Source of the DNA: an uncultured beta proteobacterium | Lineage (GTDB): Bacteria > Pseudomonadota > Gammaproteobacteria > Burkholderiales > Burkholderiaceae_C | Direction of reading: 5' to 3' | Assembly: GCA_903859265.1 (NCBI GenBank) | Contig: CAIOLZ010000124.1 | Coordinates: 1-12,519, forward strand | Length of the DNA: 12,519 nt | Part shown: piece by piece, positions 1 through 5,529 of the stretch | Numbering within the stretch: the stretch's first letter is position 1 | How the letters are laid out: each line of letters begins with the position of its first letter | Position numbers and translations under genes: made by a program | The notes under the pieces: generated by a model | The model's database searches: none | Told to the model about the DNA's origin: nothing | Seen by the model: only the letters and a program-made list of their open reading frames with translations

Positions 1-845
1 ATGTCGTCCCGCATCCATGCCACGATATGCTGGTGAATCTTGCGCACTCCATCCGTCAGCGCGGCGGGGCCGGGCTGCACAATATCGGCCGACTTGATCT
101 CAAACAGGTGTCCGCTGCGCACCGCCGCAACACCCTGCCAACCTCCGCGCGCCAGCACATGTTGAGGGCGAAATTTTCTGCCGCACCATGAGCCAAAAAT
201 AATCTCGGGATCACGGCGGACAATCTCGGCGCCATCGGCGATGATTCTTTGCTTGCCCATCGGCTCCAGCGACAACTCCGCAAAACAATCGTCTCCACCG
301 GCAATGCCTATCAGTTCGGAGACCCATCGAATGGCACTGATGTGCGGGTCGTACCACTCCTCAAAGAATACCTTGGGCCGGCGTGCACCACGTTCCAAAA
401 GCAACTCCACGTCAGTGCGCATCGCATCCAAACCGGCTTGCATGTCGGCAATGCGTTGGGCACCTTGTTCTGCTTGCCCGACGATGGCGGCAACCTGGTA
501 GAGCATCGAAAAGATCTCACCCACGCTGCGCTGGTTGAACACCGTGACCTGCACGCCCTTGCGAATCAGCTCCGCGGCAATGTCGGCCTGAAGGTCCGAA
601 AAACCGAAAACGCAATCGGGCTTCAGGTCCAGAATTTTGTCAATTTTGGCGCTCAAAAAAGCACTGACTTTGGGCTTTTCAACGCGCGCACGCGCGGGTC
701 TGACCGTATAACCGGAAATACCGACAATGCGGCTCTCCTGCCCCAGCGCATAGAGCCATTCGGTAGTTTCCTCAGTCAGGCAAACAATGCGCTGCGGACC
801 ATACTGAAACTGCAACGCACCGGCACAAAAAGCACCTGATTTCAT
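1..845 (-). CDS. BtuF-like cobalamin-binding protein (partial, C-terminus beyond window start)
   Basis: This is a periplasmic-binding-protein-fold (Peripla_BP_2/TroA-like) protein of the BtuF-like cobalamin-binding family. The reading frame is open from ATG at 845 to base 3, giving 281 codons, and the end lies outside the window. Family-like stretches are QRIVCLTEETTEWLYALG near residue 19, the segment GISGYTVRPARARVEKPKVS, a helix with ILDLKPDCVFGFSDLQADIA, and FFEEWYDPHISAIRWVSEL followed by GIAGGD in the second lobe. Function as a B12 or corrinoid binding protein is supported by the cobalamin riboswitch directly upstream on the same strand. No convincing signal peptide or lipobox is visible, so the protein may be cytoplasmic or its start may be further upstream. 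An in-frame ATG at 878 follows GGGGAAG, but the spacing is very short. ATG 845 lacks a clear Shine-Dalgarno. No permease or ATPase partner is in view; one could lie to the left. Confidence 0.88.
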   Translation of the reverse strand, partial: MKSGAFCAGALQFQYGPQRIVCLTEETTEWLYALGQESRIVGISGYTVRPARARVEKPKVSAFLSAKIDKILDLKPDCVFGFSDLQADIAAELIRKGVQVTVFNQRSVGEIFSMLYQVAAIVGQAEQGAQRIADMQAGLDAMRTDVELLLERGARRPKVFFEEWYDPHISAIRWVSELIGIAGGDDCFAELSLEPMGKQRIIADGAEIVRRDPEIIFGSWCGRKFRPQHVLARGGWQGVAAVRSGHLFEIKSADIVQPGPAALTDGVRKIHQHIVAWMRDD

Positions 846-929
846 CAAGATAGCAGCCCGAACAAAAACCCACACCATCTTCCCCGACAGTGCATGAGCG
901 TCATGGTCATACCAGGTACGACCGCCATA

Positions 930-1137
930 TTGGCCGGTATCCGGGCTGATGGAGCGGCTTTCACCGCCTTCCCAGATGCCTTTTAAGACGTCCAGTGGCT
1001 GATGGGTGAAAGCAGAGCCTCAGGGCTCGTCCACTTACCGTTGCGGGGGCAGCGCAGGTTAAGGTGTGCCTTTTGCACGGCCCCTCCTGCTTCCCGTTGA
1101 ACTGCTGTGTGAGAACCACACTGCGAGCACCAACGCT
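930..1137 (-). promoter_or_regulatory. Cobalamin (B12) riboswitch
   Basis: Read on the minus strand, this leader has the ordered landmarks of the cobalamin riboswitch (Rfam RF00174 type). They are GGTGCTCG near the 5' end (1124-1131), GGGAAGCAGGAG (1084-1095), the hallmark GCGCTGCCCCCGCAACGGT (1037-1055), CCACTG (993-998), CTGGGAAGGCG (965-975) and a B12-box-like GCCCGGATACCGGCC (932-946). It precedes the BtuF-like gene by about 85 bases, so binding of adenosylcobalamin or a related corrinoid should lower that gene's expression. No obvious intrinsic terminator with a U tract lies between the B12 box and the start codon, which favours translational control, but that is inference. Outer boundaries are approximate by about 10 bases. 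This element and the flanking promoters account for the otherwise gene-free stretch 846-1206. Confidence 0.93.
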
Positions 1138-1140
1138 GCG

Positions 1141-1169
1141 ATTTTAACTTGGCAGCTCGGACGCAAACC
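1141..1169 (-). promoter_or_regulatory. Possible sigma70 promoter for the riboswitch/BtuF-like transcript
   Basis: On the minus strand TAAAAT (1141-1146) matches the -10 consensus at five of six positions. It would place the transcription start near 1134-1137, at the expected 5' end of the riboswitch. The -35 is poor: GGTTTG at 17-bp spacing (1164-1169), or TTTGCG at 15-bp spacing (1162-1167). The call rests on the -10 match and its position relative to the riboswitch. Confidence 0.45.
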
Positions 1170-1176
1170 CTACAAT
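1149..1176 (+). promoter_or_regulatory. Sigma70 promoter of the ZapB-like/zapA unit
   Basis: TTGGCA (1149-1154) and TACAAT (1171-1176) are separated by 16 bp, each matching the sigma70 consensus at five of six positions. Transcription would start near 1183. That is only about 3 bases before the first ATG (1186) and about 24 bases before the second in-frame ATG (1207), which favours the latter as the start of the first gene. Confidence 0.7.
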
Positions 1177-1206
1177 GCGACTTTTATGGCGAACAACGCG
1201 ACACCG

Positions 1207-1428
1207 ATGTCGAACCAATCCCACATTGACCAGATTGCCGAGCGCATTGAGCGCTTGCTTGTTCGCTATGGTGAACTGCAGCGCACCAATGCTCTGCTGG
1301 CAAAACAGGTTGAAACCCTGACCCAGGAGCGCGACTCGCTGAAGTCCAGACTGGGTGCAGCGCGCGCGCGGGTGGACGCGCTGATTGAGCGGCTGCCCGA
1401 TGTGGAATCGCCGCGCAAGATCGCCTGA
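1207..1428 (+). CDS. Small coiled-coil protein, TIGR02449/ZapB-like
   Basis: This is a 73-residue protein made almost entirely of a heptad-rich helix, beginning SHIDQIAERIERLLVRYGEL and continuing through NALLAKQVETLTQERDSLK to a basic RLGAARARVDALIERLPD tail. It resembles the short coiled-coil proteins (TIGR02449 type, ZapB-like) encoded just before zapA in many proteobacteria. A cell-division role alongside ZapA and the FtsZ ring is inferred from that position. Its stop overlaps the zapA start by one base (TGATG), so the two are surely translated from one message. An in-frame ATG at 1186 would add seven residues, MANNATP. I prefer 1207 because the promoter's predicted start site nearly coincides with 1186. 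Neither start has a recognisable Shine-Dalgarno. Confidence 0.82.
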   Translation: MSNQSHIDQIAERIERLLVRYGELQRTNALLAKQVETLTQERDSLKSRLGAARARVDALIERLPDVESPRKIA

Positions 1429-1784
1429 TGAAGCAACTCGAAGTTCAAATCATGGGCCAGAGCTATTTGCTCGTTTGTCCCGAAGGCGGCGAATCCAGGT
1501 TGCTGGAGGCGGTTGAACGGGTCGATTCGGCCATGTGCAAGATCCGCGACGCCGGCAAAGTGCGCGCGCGCGATCGCATCGCAGTTCTGGCTGCGTTGAA
1601 TCTGGCCTTTGACGTGGTTGACAAGGCACCGACACCCTCTGATTCCGACGCAATGTCGCCTGTACCCGGCAGCGATACAAAAGGTCTAACCGGTGCTGTC
1701 AATGGTGATGGCAATGATGAACTGCTGCAGTCCCTCATTCACAGGCTCGACACCGCCCTGAGCGAAGACGGCCAACTTATTTAG
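1428..1784 (+). CDS. zapA: Cell division protein ZapA
   Basis: ZapA binds FtsZ in the cytoplasm and promotes bundling of protofilaments at the division site. The 118-residue protein starts MKQLEVQIMGQSYLLVCPEG, the usual beta-strand-rich N-terminal domain opening. It continues with ESRLLEAVERVDSAMCKIRD (22-41) and the helix RARDRIAVLAALNLAFDVVD (46-65), which match the ZapA fold. The middle (about 67-96) is a variable Ser/Pro/Gly/Asp-rich stretch, longer than in short ZapA proteins. A final helix, ELLQSLIHRLDTALSED (98-114), fits the C-terminal dimerisation coiled coil. It overlaps the upstream coiled-coil gene by one base and is followed directly by 6S RNA, the same zapA-ssrS neighbourhood known from enterobacteria and many betaproteobacteria. 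Confidence 0.93.
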   Translation: MKQLEVQIMGQSYLLVCPEGGESRLLEAVERVDSAMCKIRDAGKVRARDRIAVLAALNLAFDVVDKAPTPSDSDAMSPVPGSDTKGLTGAVNGDGNDELLQSLIHRLDTALSEDGQLI

Positions 1785-1796
1785 TACGTGTGGGCC

Positions 1797-1802
1797 TACA
1801 AT
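1797..1802 (+). promoter_or_regulatory. -10 element of the 6S RNA promoter
   Basis: TACAAT lies 12 bases after the zapA stop codon and about 6 bases before the predicted 6S RNA 5' end. This is correct spacing for a sigma70 -10 box. The -35 region would fall in the last codons of zapA (about 1774-1779) and shows no good match, so the call relies on the -10 and its position. Confidence 0.5.
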
Positions 1803-1807
1803 CCGCC

Positions 1808-1985
1808 CTGTCTGCGGTGCGCGCCGGGCTTTATATTTCCTTGAACCAATGCTCTTAGAGCCCGGGCTTGGAACATTGCCAGGCTAGCGTGATCATCTCG
1901 CGTCAGATGAACCCAAAGCTTGTGCTGACCTCGCCCACCTGAACCCCGGTTCAGGATGCCGGTCCGGTGGCATTCGCAGACACCT
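1808..1985 (+). ncRNA. ssrS: 6S RNA (ssrS)
   Basis: 6S RNA binds the sigma70 RNA polymerase holoenzyme by imitating an open promoter and lowers housekeeping transcription, mostly in stationary phase. The 5' end TGTCTGCG (1809-1816) is exactly complementary to CGCAGACA (1975-1982), forming the closing stem of a roughly 180-nt rod. Inside lie the family-typical ATTTCCTTGAACCAATGCTC on the 5' side of the central bubble, and on the 3' side a perfect hairpin CCTGAACCCCGGTTCAGG (1938-1955, 7-bp stem). Its position straight after zapA is the conserved location of ssrS. No U-rich intrinsic terminator follows, so the 3' end is set from the closing stem and is approximate. The pRNA start site cannot be fixed by eye. 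Confidence 0.88.
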
Positions 1986-1995
1986 TTCTCCGGGA

Positions 1996-3306
1996 TCAGG
2001 CTACTGCCTTTTCCTCTGCGGCATGCCCAACGCTGTCAAAGAAATAGCTCGTTCGCGGCCTTGGTGCCAGGTAGTCCATCGCAGCAGCAGGCAAACTCGA
2101 TGGTTTGAGACTGCGTCGGATACTGATGTTGGGTGCGCGCTCCAAATCCACAATCAAGGCTTCGTGCCGTGCAACGCCTGATTCGTACAGCAGCACACAT
2201 GGTTTGAGTGGACGTGTCGAGTTCACTGACATCACCACTGCGTAGCGGTCGTCGATGAGCTGCACCACGGAGCCGGGAGGATAAACACCCATCATCCGGA
2301 TGAATGCGCTGAGCACCACCGGATCAAAACGATGTTTGAGTTGGGCAAAAATATGCGCCAGCGCTTCATGCGGCGTAAGCGCAGTGCCAGGGCGGGCCGG
2401 ATTGCAAAGATTGTCATAGCGGTTAACCAGCGACAAGATTTTTCCTGCGGTGGTCATGGAAGCGCCATTGACCCGCATCGGGAATCCACTGCCATCTGCC
2501 AATTCATGATGCTGGCCAATGGATTTGATGGCCTGGCTTGAGAGCCCCATTGCGTTGGCAAGGCGCACGCTCTCCCCCAGATGGTCCTGGTACAGGCCGT
2601 ATTCCGTTTTGGACAAACTGTCGTCGGGCCAGCGCACGCGGTCGGGCAGACTGATTTTTCCAATATCGTGCAAAAAAGCCGCAATTCCCAGGTCGCCCAA
2701 AGCAGCGGACTCCAACCCCATCGCCTTGCCCAGCAGCAAGGAAACGACCATCACGTTGACCGGGTGCAAGGCAGATTTGTCACCCGACACGTCCGATAAA
2801 AGACGGATGACAGATTCGCCACTTTGCATGATTTCGGATACAAATCCCTGCACCATTGCCGTGCATTGCTGGGCCACGGCTGCCGGATGCGCCTGAACTT
2901 GCTCCACCGCCTGGCGATACTGGCGAGCCGACTCGGTAAAGCGTCGTTCGCAAGCAAGAATGCTGTTTCGCTGTGAGGCGAGTTGTTCGGAGCGCAATTT
3001 CTGGACTTGCTGCTCACGTTGGGCCGCCGCATTGGGCGCGCCACCATCAATCGACGGTGAGCGGGGCGCGGACTGCGCCGCGGCATCTGCACGTGCGGCT
3101 TGATCGAATGCGATCGGATCACTTTTGCCGGGCACCACCCGCAATTGCTTCAGTCCAAGCCCGCGAAGGGTCTCTAGTTGTTGTTCTGAGTGGATCTTGA
3201 AACTGCCCGAGGGAAACGGGTGTGCCAACCAACCAACCTCAAGCTCAATGAATAGCCCGACGCGCAAGTCGTTAATGTGAATCCACTCAAATTCCTCTTT
3301 TTTCAT
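1996..3306 (-). CDS. HD-GYP domain protein, probable c-di-GMP phosphodiesterase
   Basis: This 436-residue cytoplasmic protein starts MKKEEFEWIHINDLRVGLFI, typical of a DUF3391 region, and continues to about residue 65 (LRVVPGK). An Ala/Gln/Arg-rich linker with probable coiled coil follows (70-140), then an HD-GYP domain (about 150-345). Metal ligands expected for the family are present: H181, H213-D214 in FLHDIGKISLPD, H242, H266-H267 in HHELADGSGFP, and D298 in NRYDN. HD-GYP enzymes hydrolyse cyclic di-GMP and so affect motility and biofilm. The signature GYP is GFP here, a conservative change; activity is likely but not proven. There is no receiver, PAS or membrane segment. The Shine-Dalgarno AGGGG (3310-3314) supports the start. 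The stop is just beyond the convergent 6S RNA gene, with no separate terminator seen. Confidence 0.92.
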   Translation of the reverse strand: MKKEEFEWIHINDLRVGLFIELEVGWLAHPFPSGSFKIHSEQQLETLRGLGLKQLRVVPGKSDPIAFDQAARADAAAQSAPRSPSIDGGAPNAAAQREQQVQKLRSEQLASQRNSILACERRFTESARQYRQAVEQVQAHPAAVAQQCTAMVQGFVSEIMQSGESVIRLLSDVSGDKSALHPVNVMVVSLLLGKAMGLESAALGDLGIAAFLHDIGKISLPDRVRWPDDSLSKTEYGLYQDHLGESVRLANAMGLSSQAIKSIGQHHELADGSGFPMRVNGASMTTAGKILSLVNRYDNLCNPARPGTALTPHEALAHIFAQLKHRFDPVVLSAFIRMMGVYPPGSVVQLIDDRYAVVMSVNSTRPLKPCVLLYESGVARHEALIVDLERAPNISIRRSLKPSSLPAAAMDYLAPRPRTSYFFDSVGHAAEEKAVA

Positions 3307-3456
3307 AAGCCCCTGGATTAAGCCAATTTCAAAGAGTATTAACTAAATCAGATTTATCGATTCAGGTCGATGGTATGCGCAATTCACAAGATAAGTCCAA
3401 AGCGAGAAAAATTTCCCTGAACAGGCACGGCAGGTGTGGAATTTGTCACGTTAAAA

Positions 3457-3495
3457 CAAAAAACCTTGCAAGCACGTGGTGCCGGCAAGGTTTTC
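3457..3495 (-). terminator. Rho-independent terminator of the pha operon
   Basis: On the minus strand AAAACCTTGC (3485-3494) and GCAAGGTTTT (3460-3469) form a perfect 10-bp stem. A second GCAC/GTGC pairing lies inside the loop, and TTTTTTGTTTT continues after the stem. It lies about 20 bases after the phaB stop codon and should end the phaCAB message. Read from the other strand it also has a short T run, but no plus-strand gene needs it. Confidence 0.88.
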
Positions 3496-3514
3496 GCACC
3501 CGCATCGGAATTGT

Positions 3515-4252
3515 TCAACCCATGTGCAGGCCACCATTGACGGAAAAATCGGCCCCGGTTGCATAACCGCCTTCGTCCGACGCCAGCCATGCAATGATGG
3601 AGGCGATTTCACTGGGCTCGCCCAGCCGCTTGACGGGCACCGTTGCAACAATTTTCGCCAGCACGTCTTCACGAATTGCCTTCACCATATCGGTGCCAAT
3701 GTATCCGGGGCTCACGGTATTGACGGTCACGCCTTTGGTAGCCAGTTCTTGCGCCAGGGCCATTGAAAATCCGTGCATTCCGGCTTTTGCGGCGGAATAG
3801 TTGGTTTGTCCGGCCTGCCCTTTTTCCCCGTTGACCGAAGAAATGTTGATGATGCGTCCCCAGCCCTTTTCGACCATGTCTGCAACCACTTGTTTGGTCA
3901 CGTTAAACATCGAATTCAGGTTGGTCTCGATCACCATGTCCCAGTCCTCGCGGCTCATTTTGAGGAACATTCGGTCACGCGTGATGCCGGCGTTATTGAC
4001 CAGCACATCAATACTTCCATGCTCGGCCTTGGTTTTTCCAAACGCTTCCACGGTGGAATCCCAATCACCGACGTTGCCCACCGATGCATAGAACGTGTAC
4101 CCAAGCGCAGCTTGCTCAGCCAGCCATTTATCGAAATCACGGGTCGGGCCGCAACCGGCAATTACTTTGAAACCGTCTTTGTGAAGTCGCTGGCAGATTG
4201 CGGTGCCAATGCCTCCCATGCCACCGGTGACGTACGCTACTTTTTGACTCAT
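3515..4252 (-). CDS. phaB: Acetoacetyl-CoA reductase PhaB
   Basis: PhaB is the NADPH-dependent enzyme that reduces acetoacetyl-CoA to (R)-3-hydroxybutyryl-CoA, the second step of polyhydroxybutyrate synthesis. The 245-residue protein is a classical short-chain dehydrogenase. It has the nucleotide-binding TGGMGGIG motif (9-16), NNAG (86-89), INISSVNG with catalytic Ser138/139, and YSAAK with Tyr152 and Lys156. The C-terminus is GADFSVNGGLHMG. The segment TGGMGGIGTAICQRL and the ending are near-identical to what I recall of Cupriavidus necator PhaB, and the length is as expected. A good Shine-Dalgarno, AGAGGAG (4259-4265), lies 6 bases before ATG. It is the last gene of phaC-phaA-phaB, 60 bases after phaA, and is followed by a strong terminator. 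Confidence 0.97.
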   Translation of the reverse strand: MSQKVAYVTGGMGGIGTAICQRLHKDGFKVIAGCGPTRDFDKWLAEQAALGYTFYASVGNVGDWDSTVEAFGKTKAEHGSIDVLVNNAGITRDRMFLKMSREDWDMVIETNLNSMFNVTKQVVADMVEKGWGRIINISSVNGEKGQAGQTNYSAAKAGMHGFSMALAQELATKGVTVNTVSPGYIGTDMVKAIREDVLAKIVATVPVKRLGEPSEIASIIAWLASDEGGYATGADFSVNGGLHMG

Positions 4253-4312
4253 TGCTATCTCCTCTTTGGTTTTACTGGCTAAAAAACGCGAATTCTTGAA
4301 CAGGCTGCTTGC

Positions 4313-5491
4313 TCAACGCTCGATCGTCAATGCAACACCCATGCCGCCCCCGATACATAGGCTGGCAATCCCTTTTTTGGCATTGCGGCGCTGCATTTCA
4401 TGCAGCAATGTCACCAGAATGCGGCATCCGGACGCACCGATGGGGTGACCGATCGCAATTGCGCCGCCGTTGACGTTGACCTTGGAGGTGTCCCAACCCA
4501 TTTGCTGGTTCACAGCGCAGGCCTGGGCCGCAAAGGCTTCGTTGATTTCCAGCAGGTCCAGGTCCTGGGCATTCCAGCCTGCACGGGCCAGCGCCTTTTG
4601 CGACGCAGACACCGGACCCATTCCCATCAAGGCCGGGTCCAGACCGCTGGTAGCGAAACTGGCGATGCGCCCCAGCGGCGTCAATCCGAGGGCAGCTGCC
4701 ATTTTGGCGGTCATGACCACCACGGCGGCGGCGCCGTCATTGATCCCCGATGCATTCCCGGCAGTCACGCCACCGGTTTTGTCAAAGGCCGGACGAAGAC
4801 CTGCCAAAGCGTCCGCGTTGGACTTGCGGTTGATAAATTCATCGGCCGAGAAAACAATCGGATCGCCTTTTTTCTGCGCGATGCTGAAAGGCACGATTTC
4901 GTCAACAAATTTGCCTGCGTCCTGGGCCGCTGCCGCTTTTTGCTGGCTTGACAACGCCAAAGCGTCCTGCATCTCGCGGCTGATGCCATAGGCCTTTGCA
5001 ACGTTTTCTGCCGTAATCCCCATGTGGTACTGGTTGTAAACATCCCACAGGCCATCGACGATCATGGAATCAATCATTTTCCAGTCGCCCATGCGCTGTC
5101 CGTCTCGGCTGCCCAACAAAACGTGGGGCGCAGCACTCATGTTTTCCTGTCCACCGGCGATCACGATTTCGCTGTCGCCATAGGCCACCGATTGCGCCGC
5201 CAGCATGACCGCTTTCAAGCCTGAGCCGCACACCGCGTTGATCGTCAGCGCCGGAGTTTCCTTGGCAAGGCCGCTTTTGATGGTGGATTGGCGGGCCGGA
5301 TTTTGGCCCGAGCCGGCGGCCAGCACCTGACCCAATATGACTTCACCAATCTGGTCCGCGCCAAGCTTGGTGCGCTCCAGCAATGCCTTGATCACGGCGG
5401 CGCCCAACTCGGGGGCAGCGGTCTTGGCCAGCGTGCCACCAAATTTGCCGACTGCGGTGCGGGCTGCCGCAACGATAACGATATCTTCCAT
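4313..5491 (-). CDS. phaA: Acetyl-CoA acetyltransferase (beta-ketothiolase) PhaA
   Basis: PhaA condenses two acetyl-CoA into acetoacetyl-CoA, the first committed step to polyhydroxybutyrate. The 392-residue protein has the biosynthetic thiolase landmarks. The nucleophile is Cys88 in NAVCGSGLKAV, followed by NEAFAAQ and then His349 in GHPIGASG. The second catalytic cysteine is Cys379 in CIGGGMG near the C-terminus. The length is standard for this tetrameric cytosolic family. The start at 5491 (MEDIVIVAAARTAVGKFGG) is chosen over an in-frame ATG at 5527, because AAGGAG sits 6 bases upstream and the family begins here. The earlier ATG would add 12 residues (MNSFNNNLKETP) that do not look like thiolase sequence and begin only 3 bases after the phaC stop. 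The gene lies between phaC and phaB. Confidence 0.97.
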   Translation of the reverse strand: MEDIVIVAAARTAVGKFGGTLAKTAAPELGAAVIKALLERTKLGADQIGEVILGQVLAAGSGQNPARQSTIKSGLAKETPALTINAVCGSGLKAVMLAAQSVAYGDSEIVIAGGQENMSAAPHVLLGSRDGQRMGDWKMIDSMIVDGLWDVYNQYHMGITAENVAKAYGISREMQDALALSSQQKAAAAQDAGKFVDEIVPFSIAQKKGDPIVFSADEFINRKSNADALAGLRPAFDKTGGVTAGNASGINDGAAAVVVMTAKMAAALGLTPLGRIASFATSGLDPALMGMGPVSASQKALARAGWNAQDLDLLEINEAFAAQACAVNQQMGWDTSKVNVNGGAIAIGHPIGASGCRILVTLLHEMQRRNAKKGIASLCIGGGMGVALTIER

Positions 5492-5497
5492 GGGGGT

Positions 5498-5503
5498 CTC
5501 CTT
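5498..5503 (-). promoter_or_regulatory. Ribosome binding site deciding the phaA start
   Basis: AAGGAG on the minus strand, 6 bases before the ATG at 5491. It decides between that start and the upstream in-frame ATG at 5527. Confidence 0.85.
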
Positions 5504-5529
5504 TAAGTTGTTGTTAAACGAATTCAAGA

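Noticed and set aside
249..839. Long plus-strand open frame of 196 codons opposite the left-end gene
   Set aside because: The minus strand encodes a clear BtuF-like protein across the same bases. The plus-strand translation shows no family features and is a shadow of it.
846..1019. Possible coding extension of the BtuF-like protein into the riboswitch (frame open to a TGA at 1020-1022)
   Set aside because: No usable start codon exists above 878 and the bases match riboswitch consensus, so the open frame upstream of 878 is taken as chance.
1938..1955. Perfect 7-bp hairpin considered as a terminator for the HD-GYP gene
   Set aside because: It lacks a following T tract on either strand and fits as the 3'-side hairpin of 6S RNA.
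3375..3566. Small plus-strand open frame between the HD-GYP and phaB genes
   Set aside because: It runs through the pha terminator hairpin and into the phaB coding end, has no Shine-Dalgarno and no recognisable product.
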